From Bradyrhizobium sp. AUGA SZCCT0283 (GTDB taxonomy: Bacteria > Pseudomonadota > Alphaproteobacteria > Rhizobiales > Xanthobacteraceae): a stretch of DNA of 64,000 bases. Shown here piece by piece: positions 18,727-27,749 of the stretch (the stretch's first letter is position 1; every line of letters starts with the position of its first letter). Location: the NCBI RefSeq assembly GCF_018130385.1, contig NZ_JAFCLU010000007.1:222757-286756 (forward strand). The letters run 5' to 3'. The notes beneath the pieces are model-generated. The model saw only the letters and a list, made by a program, of their open reading frames with translations. It was not told the origin of the DNA and did not search any database. Position numbers and translations under genes: made by a program.

Positions 18727-19227
18727 CTAGAAATCGAGCTTGTCGCGGACGGCGTCGATGCCCGCCTTGGCGCAGGCTTCGTCCGCGTCGCCGCCGGGGG
18801 CCCCCGAGACGCCGACGGCGCCCAGCAGCGTGCCTGCCGCTTCAACCGTCACTCCGCCGCCGACGATCACGGCACCGGGCAGATGGCGGATTCCGGCCTG
18901 CATCATCCCGGGTTGGCTGATGGCGTTGAGCTCGGTCGTGCTGGTGCGAAAGCTGGCCGCGGTCCAAGCCTTGCCTGAAGCGGTCGACACCGTGTGAGGG
19001 CCTGCAAAGCGGTCGCGCAGCAAGACCTGCGTGACGCCGAAGCGGTCGACGACGGCGACCGTCACCTGAAAGCCGCGCTTTTGGCAATCCGCCAGCGTCG
19101 CGCGCGCCAGATCGAGCGCCAGTTCGGGGCTCAGCGATTTGTAGGTTACGAGGGCTTCCTGTGCGGTGGCTATGCCGGCAAGCAGGGTAGAAATCGCGGC
19201 CGCAGCCAGCAGGATCCGAGCGGTCAT
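18727..19227 (-). CDS. exported GlcG/HbpS-family protein
   Basis: A 166-aa protein with a Sec signal (ILLAAAAISTLLAGIATAQ) and a single GlcG/HbpS (DUF336) domain: LARATLADCQKRGFQVTVAV, VDRFGVTQVLLRDRFAGPHT, and the Gly-rich GAVIVGGGVTVEAAGTLLGA followed by GVSGAPGGDADEACAKAGID. Family members bind haem or corrinoid-like ligands and form octamers; here the protein should be periplasmic. Two adjacent ATG codons exist (19230 and 19227); the second is better spaced from GGAGG. It ends 34 nt before the TPR gene start, so the two may be one transcript. Confidence 0.8.
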   Translation of the reverse strand: MTARILLAAAAISTLLAGIATAQEALVTYKSLSPELALDLARATLADCQKRGFQVTVAVVDRFGVTQVLLRDRFAGPHTVSTASGKAWTAASFRTSTTELNAISQPGMMQAGIRHLPGAVIVGGGVTVEAAGTLLGAVGVSGAPGGDADEACAKAGIDAVRDKLDF

Positions 19228-19399
19228 CATATTCCTCCGCGATCTGTCATGCCGCGAGCAAGAGCGGGCTTTCTGCGAATTCCGAACCTTACCAGAGCCG
19301 TGACCCGCATCCATAATATTGTGGCTGCCGGTTCCGGGCCGGTTGAGCGGATGCCGATCCGCCGCTAGCGTGCGAGCCACGACGGGGCTGGCAGGTGGC

Positions 19400-20593
19400 A
19401 TGACCGGGGATTCGCCTGATATCGATACGCCGAAAACCGATGCGGCAGCAGCGCCGGCGGGGCCTGTTTCGCCTGTCGATGTGGCGGTCGACATGCCGCT
19501 GCTCCGGATCGAGGGGGTCTCCAAAAAGTTCGGCACCTTCCGTGCGGTGGACCGGCTCTCGCTCGACATCGGGGCGGGCGAGTTCTTTGCGCTATTGGGC
19601 CCGAGCGGCTGCGGCAAGACCACGCTGCTAAGGATGCTTGCCGGCTTCGAGACGCCGGACGAGGGCCGCATCCTGCTTGGTGGCCGCGACATCGCGCCGG
19701 TGCTGCCGCACGAGCGGCCCGTCAACATGATGTTCCAGAACTACGCGCTGTTCCCGCATCTTTCGGTCCGGGACAATATCGCGTTCGGGCTGAAGCGCGC
19801 TGGCATGCCGCGCGCCACCATCGACAGCCGCGTCGCCGAGATGATCGCGCTGGTCAAGCTCGGGGGTATGGAGAAGCGCAAGCCCGATCAGCTTTCCGGT
19901 GGCCAGAAGCAGCGCGTGGCGCTGGCGCGCTCGCTGGCGCGGCGGCCCAAGGTTCTGTTGCTCGATGAGCCCCTGGCCGCGCTCGACAAGAAGCTGCGCG
20001 AGAGCACGCAACTGGAATTGATGGAGCTGCAGCGCCGGCTTGGCATGACCTTCATCATCGTCACCCACGACCAGGAAGAGGCGATGACGGTGGCGAACCG
20101 GATCGGCGTGATGGATGCCGGCCGCCTCGAACAGGTCGCGACCCCGCGCGACCTTTACGAGGCGCCCGCCACGCGCTGGGTCGCCGAGTTCGTCGGCGAC
20201 GTCAACCTGTTCGACGGCGAGGTCACCTCGCACGAGCATCATCGCCTGACGGTTGCGACCCGGGATGGCGGCGCTATCGTGGTCGCGGAGCCGCGCCAGC
20301 CGGTTACCAAGACCGTCGTCACGGTTGCGATCCGCCCCGAGAAGGTAAAACTGTCGCGCCGCGGCCCGGCGTCGGACGCGGCCAATTCGCAGGCGATCAA
20401 CCGGCTCGAAGGCGTTGTCACCGATGTCGGCTATCTCGGCGGCTCGACCGTCTACAAGGTCAAGCTCGATTCCGGCGCCGTGGTGCGCTCGTCGATGGCC
20501 AACACTGCGAGGATGGACAGGGACGCCTATAGCGCGGGCCAGCGCGTGGTGGCCTGGTTCACGCCCGACGATTGTGTGGTGCTGGAGCGATGA
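19400..20593 (+). CDS. potA: polyamine-type ABC transporter ATPase
   Basis: A 397-aa ABC ATPase. After a 30-residue non-homologous N-terminus come Walker A (GPSGCGKTT), Q-loop (MMFQNYALFPHL), signature LSGGQKQRVALARSLARRP and Walker B VLLLDEPLAALD, then a C-terminal TOBE domain (VAIRPEKVKLSRRG). The sequence and operon order match the PotA/PotG class that energises spermidine or putrescine uptake. The ATG at 19400 is preferred; an open frame extends to 19319. The stop overlaps the next start (ATGA). Confidence 0.88.
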   Translation: MTGDSPDIDTPKTDAAAAPAGPVSPVDVAVDMPLLRIEGVSKKFGTFRAVDRLSLDIGAGEFFALLGPSGCGKTTLLRMLAGFETPDEGRILLGGRDIAPVLPHERPVNMMFQNYALFPHLSVRDNIAFGLKRAGMPRATIDSRVAEMIALVKLGGMEKRKPDQLSGGQKQRVALARSLARRPKVLLLDEPLAALDKKLRESTQLELMELQRRLGMTFIIVTHDQEEAMTVANRIGVMDAGRLEQVATPRDLYEAPATRWVAEFVGDVNLFDGEVTSHEHHRLTVATRDGGAIVVAEPRQPVTKTVVTVAIRPEKVKLSRRGPASDAANSQAINRLEGVVTDVGYLGGSTVYKVKLDSGAVVRSSMANTARMDRDAYSAGQRVVAWFTPDDCVVLER

Positions 20594-21504
20594 GCACGCG
20601 CCGCATCTTCGCGCAGCCGGCGCGCTATGCGGCGATTGCGCCCTATGTCTGGATGGTGCTGTTCTTCCTGGTGCCGTTCGGCTTCGTGCTGAAGATCAGC
20701 CTGTCGCAGACCGCGATCGCGCAGCCGCCCTATGTGCCCGTGTTCGATTTCACCGAAGGGTGGGCGGCGATCAAGGCGGCCTTCGCAGAGCTCTCGCTGG
20801 ACAATTTCAGGCTGCTGGTCTCGGACAATCTCTACATCAGTTCCTATCTTCGCAGCCTCGTTGTCGCGGTCACCTCGACATTGATCCTGCTGTTGATCGG
20901 CTACCCCATCGCCTATGGCATGGCGCGGTTGCCGCAACGCTGGCAGGCGATTGCGATGATGCTGGTGATCGTGCCGTTCTGGACCTCGTTCCTGATCCGC
21001 ATCTATGCCTGGATCAATATTTTGCAGCATGACGGGCTGCTCAACAAAATTCTCCTCGCATTGCATCTGGTCTCGACACCGGTGGTGTGGCTTTCGACCG
21101 ACACCGCGATGTATATCGGCATCGTCTATTCCTATCTGCCATTCATGATCCTGCCGCTCTATGCGACGCTCGCCAAGATGGATCCATCGCTGCTGGAAGC
21201 CGCAAGCGACCTCGGCGCGTCGCCGGGGAGGGCGTTCTGGCTGGTGACGTTTCCGCTGTCCCTGCCAGGGGTCGGCGCCGGTGCGCTGCTCTGCTTCATC
21301 CCGATCGTCGGCGAGTTCGTGATCCCCGATCTGCTCGCCGGCTCCGGTTCGATGATGATCGGCCAGACGCTGTGGCTGGAATTTTTCACCAACAAGGACT
21401 GGCCGGTCGCCGCCGCAGCTGCAGTCGCGTTGCTGGTGCTGCTGGTGCCGCCATTGTTGCTCTACGACCGGCTGCAACGCCGTCAGCTCGGAGGGGCGAA
21501 CTGA
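20590..21504 (+). CDS. potB: polyamine-type ABC transporter permease 1
   Basis: A 304-aa inner-membrane permease with six predicted helices. The EAA-loop reads EAASDLGASPGRAFWLVTFPLSLPG, followed by CFIPIVGEFVIPDLLAGSGS, typical of PotB/PotH. Its start overlaps the ATPase stop by four bases and its stop overlaps the next start, so the three genes are one coupled operon. Substrate is inferred from family only. Confidence 0.88.
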   Translation: MSTRRIFAQPARYAAIAPYVWMVLFFLVPFGFVLKISLSQTAIAQPPYVPVFDFTEGWAAIKAAFAELSLDNFRLLVSDNLYISSYLRSLVVAVTSTLILLLIGYPIAYGMARLPQRWQAIAMMLVIVPFWTSFLIRIYAWINILQHDGLLNKILLALHLVSTPVVWLSTDTAMYIGIVYSYLPFMILPLYATLAKMDPSLLEAASDLGASPGRAFWLVTFPLSLPGVGAGALLCFIPIVGEFVIPDLLAGSGSMMIGQTLWLEFFTNKDWPVAAAAAVALLVLLVPPLLLYDRLQRRQLGGAN

Positions 21505-22319
21505 TGGCTCGCAAGGTCGGCAAGATCTCGCCGTTCAACATCACCGCGCTCGCGCTCGGGATGGCGTTTCTGTACCTGCCGATCGTGATCCTCGTCATCT
21601 ATTCCTTCAACGCCTCGCGGCTGGTCACGGTGTGGGGCGGCTGGTCGCTGCGCTGGTATTACGAATTCTTCAACGACCGCGCCATGCTGGATGCGGCCTG
21701 GATGAGCCTTCGTGTCGCCACGGTATCGGCCACATCAGCAACGCTGCTCGGCACGCTGGCGGCGGTGGGGCTGGTGCGCGGCGAGCGCTTCAGGGGCCGG
21801 TCGCTGTTTTCCGGCATGCTCTATGCGCCGCTGGTGATGCCGGAGGTGATCTCGGGGCTTTCTCTATTGTTGCTGTTCGTGGCGCTGAACGCCGAGCGCG
21901 GCTTCTGGACGGTGACGATCGCCCATACCACGCTGACCATGTGCTTCGTCACCGTGGTGGTGCAGTCGCGGCTCGCCTCGCTCGACCGCAGTCTCGAGGA
22001 GGCTGCGATGGACCTCGGCTGCGATCCAGTGCAGGCGTTCCTCTCGGTGACCTTGCCGCTGATCATCCCGGCGATTGCCGCCGGCTGGATGCTGGCCTTC
22101 ACGCTCTCGCTCGACGATGTCGTGATCGCGAGTTTCACCACCGGTCCAGGCTCGGCGACGCTGCCGATCCGGATCTATTCCGAAGTGCGGCTCGGGGTAA
22201 AGCCCGAGATCAACGCGATCTGCACCATGGTGATCGCGCTGATCGCGGTGGTGATCGTGATCGCCTCGCTCGCCTCGAAACTGTCGAGCTCGCAAGGCGA
22301 GAGCGCGGCGCCGCTGTAA
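21504..22319 (+). CDS. potC: polyamine-type ABC transporter permease 2
   Basis: A 271-aa permease with six predicted helices. The EAA motif is EEAAMDLGCDPVQAFLSVTLP and the region LAFTLSLDDVVIASFTTGPG is a PotC/PotI hallmark. GGAGGGG precedes the ATG by eight bases, and the start shares one base with the upstream stop. No gene for a PotD/PotF solute-binding protein lies next to the operon within this window. Confidence 0.88.
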   Translation: MARKVGKISPFNITALALGMAFLYLPIVILVIYSFNASRLVTVWGGWSLRWYYEFFNDRAMLDAAWMSLRVATVSATSATLLGTLAAVGLVRGERFRGRSLFSGMLYAPLVMPEVISGLSLLLLFVALNAERGFWTVTIAHTTLTMCFVTVVVQSRLASLDRSLEEAAMDLGCDPVQAFLSVTLPLIIPAIAAGWMLAFTLSLDDVVIASFTTGPGSATLPIRIYSEVRLGVKPEINAICTMVIALIAVVIVIASLASKLSSSQGESAAPL

Positions 22320-22550
22320 GAGCCGCCGCCTGTTTTCGCAAAGCGCTGACGCCTCGGCTCTGAAGCCCTGGCCACGCGCCTATCACGAAATCGTGCGGGT
22401 GCCGTTCTATTTGAACGTGTGCCAGTTCATACTCCTTCGCTTTCGTTGCAACGCAAAAATGATGGCGTTTGTTTGGAAGTCGTTTCGAAAATTCTTGTCG
22501 GCCTCACGCAATTTTTCGCCTGCTTCGTCACGTCAACGGGAGAATTCATT

Positions 22551-23384
22551 ATGGCCAAGTCCAAGAAAGTTCTCGGCAAGTCATCCTCCGCAAGACCGTA
22601 TTCGGATCGCATTTGCAATGTGGTGCCTTCGCGCAATACCGAAACCGACTGGTCGCCGTCCGATGCGATCGCCGCCGGGGCGGTGGATGCGCAGCTTGCG
22701 GCGCCGCCCGCCAGCGTCGACCTTCGCCAGCCCTGGTGGGACATCGGCAATCAGGAATCGACCGGCTCCTGCGTCGGCTGGGGTTCGACCGACGGCGTGG
22801 CGCGCTATCATTTCGTCAAGGCCAACCGGCTCGCCAAGACGGCGAAACTGTCCCCGCGATTCACCTGGATGGCGTCGAAGGAAACCGATGAATTCGTCTC
22901 CAGGCCGGAAACCATGATCGAAGGCGCCGGCACCAGCCTGAAAGCCGCGCTCGATATCCTGCGCAGATACGGCGCGGTGCCGGAAACGCTGCTGCCCTTC
23001 CACATCCAGACCAATATGTATCTCGGCGACGAGAACGTGTTCTACGCCACGGCGGCGACGCGGAAGATCGCCTCCTATGTCAACATGCAGCGCAATTTCG
23101 CGAGCTGGCGCTCGTGGCTGGCGAGCAACGGGCCGATCCTGGTGGCGCTCAATGTCGACCACACCTGGGACAACGCGACCGCAACCCATGGCAACCTCGA
23201 TACCTTCATGCCGGCGACCATTCGCGGCGGCCATGCCGTCTGCTGCGTCGGATATACCGCCGAGCGCCGCTTCATCATCCGCAACAGTTGGGGTACGGGT
23301 TGGGGCGACAAGGGCTTTGCCTATGCCAGCGAGGCCTATATCAATGCCGGATTCTTCAACGAGAGTTATGGCGTGACGATCTGA
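22551..23384 (+). CDS. papain-family (C1) cysteine protease without pro-domain
   Basis: A 277-aa protein with the complete C1 catalytic set: Gln68 and Cys74 in NQESTGSCVGWG, His228 in RGGHAVCCVGY, and Asn245 in FIIRNSWGTGWGDKGFAY. The N-terminus is basic and polar with no signal peptide or recognisable pro-peptide. CGGGAG lies eight bases before the ATG at 22551; the frame is open to 22419 without a site. Bacterial C1 proteases are rare compared with eukaryotic ones. The next gene, 21 nt downstream, encodes a chagasin-family inhibitor, whose known targets are C1 proteases. Confidence 0.9.
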   Translation: MAKSKKVLGKSSSARPYSDRICNVVPSRNTETDWSPSDAIAAGAVDAQLAAPPASVDLRQPWWDIGNQESTGSCVGWGSTDGVARYHFVKANRLAKTAKLSPRFTWMASKETDEFVSRPETMIEGAGTSLKAALDILRRYGAVPETLLPFHIQTNMYLGDENVFYATAATRKIASYVNMQRNFASWRSWLASNGPILVALNVDHTWDNATATHGNLDTFMPATIRGGHAVCCVGYTAERRFIIRNSWGTGWGDKGFAYASEAYINAGFFNESYGVTI

Positions 23385-23405
23385 GGCGGGGAGCTTGACG
23401 ATCCC

Positions 23406-23834
23406 TTGAGCGGATGGAACCTTTCTAAGCTGGCGCGCGTTGCCGCGCTGTTGGGTGCAATCCTGTTGTTGCACCTCAGCGGCGCGGTCGCCGCCGAGAC
23501 CGGGAAGGCGCAGGTCATGCAGTCGCTGACGGAAGCGGACAACGAGCGGACCGTCGAGTTGCGCGTCGGCGAGAGCGTTCGCCTGACCCTGCCGGAGAAC
23601 GCGACCACCGGCTACCGCTGGGCGATCGACCGTCTCGACCGGGACGTCGTGGAGGAAGCCGGCTCGGAGCCGCATTATGGCGGCGGCGCGGTTGGCTCCG
23701 CCGGGCATGTCACGTTCGATTTCAGGGCGAAGAAGGCCGGCAGCGGCGAGGTCGTCCTGAAATACTGGCGTCACTTCGAGGGCGAAGGCTCGATCGTCAG
23801 GCGCTTTAGCGTCCGGATCAACGCCAAGCTCTAG
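23406..23834 (+). CDS. chagasin-family (I42) cysteine protease inhibitor, exported
   Basis: A 142-aa protein with a Sec signal (about 7-30, ending SGAVAAE) and an immunoglobulin-like chagasin domain. The three inhibitory loops are visible: NATTGYRW at 65-72 (family NPTTGY), the Gly-rich GGGAVGSAGHVTF around 92-104, and KYWRHFEGE near 119-127. The start is a TTG at 23406; it is the only in-frame start that includes the signal and follows GGGGAG by about 13 bases. It sits directly behind a C1 protease gene, so it probably protects the periplasm from that or a similar protease. The stop codon lies within repeat A. Confidence 0.85.
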   Translation: MSGWNLSKLARVAALLGAILLLHLSGAVAAETGKAQVMQSLTEADNERTVELRVGESVRLTLPENATTGYRWAIDRLDRDVVEEAGSEPHYGGGAVGSAGHVTFDFRAKKAGSGEVVLKYWRHFEGEGSIVRRFSVRINAKL

Positions 23835-23920
23835 ATTCTTGTTTTGACGCGTTTTCTTCACGCGAACCGGTGTCCACCCACGGATCAAGTCCGAGGGCAT
23901 GCTTCGCTTGCAAACGCTAT
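23828..23920 (-). repeat. dispersed repeat A, copy 2 (inverted)
   Basis: Read on the minus strand it contains GGTGGACACCGGTTCGCGTG followed by AAGAAAACGCGTCAAAACAA and GAATCTAGAGC, matching copies 1 and 3. The chagasin-like gene ends inside it, and it fills the gap to the convergent permease gene. Confidence 0.75.
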
Positions 23921-23927
23921 CGCCGCA

Positions 23928-24779
23928 TCACGACTTCACGGCGCCTGCGGTCAGTCCCCCCACCATGTAGCGCTTGAACGCGTAATAGATCGCGGCCGGC
24001 GGCAGCGCATAGATGAAGCCGGTGGTCATCAGCAATTCCCACGGCGAATCGTCGGCGGCCAGGAAGTTGCCGAGCGCGACGGGGAGCGTGATCTCGGTAT
24101 CCTTCGAGAGCAGCAGGAAGGCGTAGAGATATTCGTTCCAGGCGAGCAGGATCGCGTAGGTGCCGATCGCCACCAGCGACGGCATCATCAACGGTACATA
24201 GACCAGCCGGAACAGTTGCAGCGTGGTGGCGCCGTCCATGGTGGCGGCTTCATCCAGTTCGACCGGCAGCTTGTCGGAGGCCTGCTTCAGCACCCAGATC
24301 GCGTAAGGGGAGGCGATCGTCACCATCGCGAGAATCAGCGACCAGTGATTGTTCAAGAGGCCGTAAGTGCCCATGGTGCGGTACATCGGCACGGCGAGGA
24401 ACGCCGCCGGGATGAAATAGGTGAGCAGCGCGAGATTCATCACCCAGCGTCCGCCGGGCACGCGCAGCCGCGAGATCGAGAACGCCGCAGCGGTCGCGAT
24501 CATCAAGGTCAGCGCGCCCGCCGAAAGCGCGATCACCACCGAATTGAAGAACTGGATCCAGAAATCGCGCAGGAAGTAGTGCTGCTGGTGGAACACGATG
24601 CTGAAATTATTCAGCGTCGGATGCGCGGGCCAGAGTTTTCCCGCGAACGCGTCCTCTTTCGGCGAGATCGCGAACAGGAACATGTGGTAGATCGGCACCA
24701 TGGTCCAGATGAACACGGGAATGCCGATCAAGAGCAGTTTGGCTTCGGTGCCGATTTCGCGGAGTGTTGGCAGCTTCAT
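23928..24779 (-). CDS. sugar ABC transporter permease (MalG/UgpE type)
   Basis: A 283-aa inner-membrane permease with six predicted helices. The EAA-loop is DEAATMDGATTLQLFRLVYVP, and the end reads YYAFKRYMVGGLTAGAVKS, the classical C-terminus of CUT1 carbohydrate permeases. It overlaps the upstream permease gene by four bases. The exact sugar cannot be told. Confidence 0.9.
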   Translation of the reverse strand: MKLPTLREIGTEAKLLLIGIPVFIWTMVPIYHMFLFAISPKEDAFAGKLWPAHPTLNNFSIVFHQQHYFLRDFWIQFFNSVVIALSAGALTLMIATAAAFSISRLRVPGGRWVMNLALLTYFIPAAFLAVPMYRTMGTYGLLNNHWSLILAMVTIASPYAIWVLKQASDKLPVELDEAATMDGATTLQLFRLVYVPLMMPSLVAIGTYAILLAWNEYLYAFLLLSKDTEITLPVALGNFLAADDSPWELLMTTGFIYALPPAAIYYAFKRYMVGGLTAGAVKS

Positions 24780-25648
24780 CGCGACAACCGTTTCATCATG
24801 AAATAGACCAGCGGCAGCACGAAGGGCAGCGCGCAGACGATGGAGGCCATCGCGAGGCTGAGCTGGTCGAGCCGGAGATAGCGGATGCCGAGCGTGGCCA
24901 GCACATGGGTGAGGTCGGCAGGGCCGCCACCGGTGAGCAGGTAGACGCTGTTGAAGTCGCCGAGCGTCCAGATCATCGAGAGCAGCGTGCAGGTGACGTA
25001 GAGCGTCTGCATCGACGGCCAGGTAATGTAGCGGAATTTTTGCGACCAGCTCGCGCCGTCGACCTCGGCGGCTTCATAGAGGTCATGCGAGATCGCAAGG
25101 CGCCCGGTCATCAGGATCAGCGTCCAGAACGGCAGCGATTTCCAGATGTGCACGCCGATCGCCATGCTCAGCGCCACCGTCGGGTCGTTCAGCCAGTTCG
25201 GACCGTCCTCGCCGGTGAACTTGAAGATCAGCTGGTTGATCACGCCCCATTCCGGATTGAGCATGAAGCGCACGGAAAGGATGGTCGGGATCGACGGCAC
25301 CGCCCACGGCAGGATGAACAGCACCGACAGCCATTTGATCCAGGTGCGCTGCTGGGCGAAGAAGCCGGACAAAAACAGCGCGATCGCCATTTTGATGTTG
25401 ATGCCGATCACAAGGAAAATCAGCGTGTTGACGGCGGCGCGCGCGAAGATCGGATCGTGCCAGAGCGCGACATAGCTCGCCGGATGCCGCGCCAGCCACA
25501 GCCCGTAGCCGACCGGATAGACCACGAAGGCCAGGAACACGAGGATGTAGGGCGCCAGCAGTACGATGCCCCAGACCTGCGGTGTGGTCAGCCGGGCTGA
25601 GAGGGGCGGACCTGGTATTGCGTGATCGCCCGAAAGCGTGATTGCCAT
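24776..25648 (-). CDS. sugar ABC transporter permease (MalF/UgpA type)
   Basis: A 290-aa permease with six helices. EAAEVDGASWSQKFRYITWP is the EAA loop of the MalF-like partner in CUT1 systems. It forms the second permease of the sugar transporter; its stop overlaps the MalG-type start by four bases. Between it and the binding-protein gene lie 221 nt with a strong hairpin. Confidence 0.9.
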   Translation of the reverse strand: MAITLSGDHAIPGPPLSARLTTPQVWGIVLLAPYILVFLAFVVYPVGYGLWLARHPASYVALWHDPIFARAAVNTLIFLVIGINIKMAIALFLSGFFAQQRTWIKWLSVLFILPWAVPSIPTILSVRFMLNPEWGVINQLIFKFTGEDGPNWLNDPTVALSMAIGVHIWKSLPFWTLILMTGRLAISHDLYEAAEVDGASWSQKFRYITWPSMQTLYVTCTLLSMIWTLGDFNSVYLLTGGGPADLTHVLATLGIRYLRLDQLSLAMASIVCALPFVLPLVYFMMKRLSR

Positions 25649-25812
25649 ACGTCTACTCTTGCAGTCTTAGAACGAGATGTCGGCCGCGACTACGCCGTCG
25701 TCCCTGCCGAGTGCGCGGTTGCGCACGGAGCAGGGATCCATAGCCACAGGCGGTTGTTATTGCGCGAAAGCCGTTGACCAGCATCCTTCAAAACGACCGC
25801 CGCGGCGTATGG

Positions 25813-25832
25813 GTCCCTGCGTGCGCAGGGAC
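25813..25832. repeat. 9-bp hairpin between binding-protein and permease genes
   Basis: GTCCCTGCG (25813-25821) and CGCAGGGAC (25824-25832) make a perfect stem with a two-base loop. It lies 38 nt after the solute-binding-protein stop codon inside the operon. No T-run follows, so it would stabilise the upstream mRNA or partly block polymerase rather than terminate fully. Confidence 0.6.
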
Positions 25833-25869
25833 GACGGACATACTTTTGCGGCGGCCGGCATCGTTTACA

Positions 25870-27255
25870 TCAACCCGCGACCTGCTTGATGCGGGCGATC
25901 AGTTCGTCGACGGCCTTGTCGACCGGCACCTTCTCGCTCACCACGCGGTTCATCGCCTTGGCCCAGACGTTCTCGTTGTTGAGGATCGTGAACTTCCAGT
26001 TCCTGGTGAAGTCGAACGGCGTGGTGCCGCCGGTGAACTGATTGTACACGGCCTTGCGATGGCGGTCAGCCTGCCAGAACGGGCTCTGCTGGCTGGCCGT
26101 CGTCACCGGGAACCAGCGGCCGAGCGCGCCTTCGATATAAGGCCGGACGTTCTCTTCCTGCAGCAGGAACTTGATGAATTCCTTGCCCTCAGCCTTGTTC
26201 TTGGCGACCGTGAACATCAGCCCGGTCTTGACGTCGGAGCGGTACTTGATCGGCGTGCCGTCCGGCTTGTTGGGGAAGGAGGCGGTGATGATGGTCTCGT
26301 CATAGTTCTTCTTGCCGAGCGCGCGCTGTTCCGGCGTCAGCGCCGGGTTGTTGGCGTCGTCGAGCCATTTCGCCGCGATCGAGATCGTGAAATTGTGCGT
26401 CATCACGATGGTCTTGTTGTGGAAGGCGACGTTGTTGTCCGGGTCCTTCCAGGTGGTGGAGGAGGGCGGCGTGCAGCCCTTGATATAGGTATCGGTGTAA
26501 TCCTTCATCGCCTTGATGAGGTTCTCGCGCACCTTGGGATCGTCGACCAGGAGCTTGCCGTCGTCGTCGACCAGCTTGACGTTGTAGGCGTCCATGAAGG
26601 TGTAGAACGACTGGAAGGAGTCGGTGGATTCCACGCCCATCGGCTGGCCGACGGCGTAGACGCGCTGACCGGTGGCCTTGCGGATCGCCGGCTGCACCTT
26701 GTCGCACCAGAACGACCAGTAGTCTTCCCACTTGGTCGGGATATCGCTCTGCTTGAAGCCGGCCTGCTCCAGCATGTCCTGCCAGATCTGGACGTGCATG
26801 CTCTGCTGCTTCAGCGGGAAGCCGTAATAGGCCTTCTTCTTGGCGACGTCGTTATAGAGCAGCGCGGTTTCCAGCGTGTTCGGCGCGAACGCAGATTTCA
26901 TCGGCGTCAGGATATCGCCGAGGTCCTCGAGCTTGCCCTCGAACGCCCATTTGCCCTGCGCCTGCACGTCATAGCTGTCGGAATAGGCGACATCGGGCAC
27001 GGTGCCGGAATCCAGCGCCGCCACCGTCTTCGGGATCATGTCCTGAATGGCGTATTGCGACAGTTCGACCTTGATCCCGGTCTTGGCCTCGAATTTCTTG
27101 ATCGCCTCCAGAAGCGCGTCGTCCTCGGATTTGTAAAAGCCCTTGCCGAACCAGACGGTGATGGTCTTTTGCTGGGCCAGCGCGGGTGCAGTGGCGTAAA
27201 ACAGCCCGACCGCAGCGACCGCGAGTGAAAGCCCACCTAATTTTTTGGATATCAC
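25870..27255 (-). CDS. sugar ABC transporter solute-binding protein
   Basis: A 461-aa periplasmic protein with a Sec signal (LSLAVAAVGLFYATAPALAQQ). The mature part starts KTITVWFGKGFYKSEDDALL and continues with FEAKTGIKVELSQYAIQDM, typical of family 1 extracellular solute-binding proteins (MalE-like). The start codon is GTG at 27255, preceded by GGGAGAA. It is the first gene of the operon that continues with the two CUT1 permeases; no ATPase gene follows, so a shared ATPase encoded elsewhere must energise the system. Confidence 0.88.
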   Translation of the reverse strand: MISKKLGGLSLAVAAVGLFYATAPALAQQKTITVWFGKGFYKSEDDALLEAIKKFEAKTGIKVELSQYAIQDMIPKTVAALDSGTVPDVAYSDSYDVQAQGKWAFEGKLEDLGDILTPMKSAFAPNTLETALLYNDVAKKKAYYGFPLKQQSMHVQIWQDMLEQAGFKQSDIPTKWEDYWSFWCDKVQPAIRKATGQRVYAVGQPMGVESTDSFQSFYTFMDAYNVKLVDDDGKLLVDDPKVRENLIKAMKDYTDTYIKGCTPPSSTTWKDPDNNVAFHNKTIVMTHNFTISIAAKWLDDANNPALTPEQRALGKKNYDETIITASFPNKPDGTPIKYRSDVKTGLMFTVAKNKAEGKEFIKFLLQEENVRPYIEGALGRWFPVTTASQQSPFWQADRHRKAVYNQFTGGTTPFDFTRNWKFTILNNENVWAKAMNRVVSEKVPVDKAVDELIARIKQVAG

Positions 27256-27749
27256 GTTGTTCTCCCTTGTAACGCCGGCTTATTAACCGGTTGGATAAAA
27301 GACTAGCCCATGCGCGCGGCGCGATCCAGATGGGGCAAGGCAGACTTCTGTAGGGGGACATTCCGGGCGCAAATGCGGCAAACCATCCGCGTGTACCCCG
27401 GCGTTTTGGTTCAATCATTTTTGGTTCAATCATTTACGCCCTCGGATACCGAAGGCCGGGGGGAGGATGGCTGACCAAGGCGCGGGCCCGCGATCTCGCA
27501 GCGCAGAGCGCGCCCGAGACTTGGCCGAAGCTCTCGCCCAATGAGGGCGGGGGAATGCGGACTCGTGAAAGCAATGCGGGATCCACTTGCTGGCTGAGTG
27601 GCCGTCAACGAATGCCGCCAAGCCGAGGCCATGAATTGAACGTGGGCGTTGCATAGGACGGCAGAGAGCGACGCTGCAGGGCCGGCGCTGGGCCGATCTG
27701 TGCTAAGCTTCTTTCAACACGTGGTTGGTTGGAGTGCGCGGAGAGGATT
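27256..27749. other. 494-nt intergenic region
   Basis: No convincing gene. It must hold the promoter of the sugar transporter operon on the minus strand and that of the ThuA-like gene on the plus strand. A 15-bp unit (TTTTGGTTCAATCAT) is present twice in tandem at 27404-27433. Confidence 0.5.

Noticed and set aside
25774..27228. 484-aa plus-strand frame opposite the sugar-binding protein gene
   Set aside because: Antisense shadow of a clear solute-binding protein; no domain seen.
27404..27433. Two tandem copies of a 15-bp word as an operator
   Set aside because: Only two copies, no symmetry and no known motif; it may be simple slippage.
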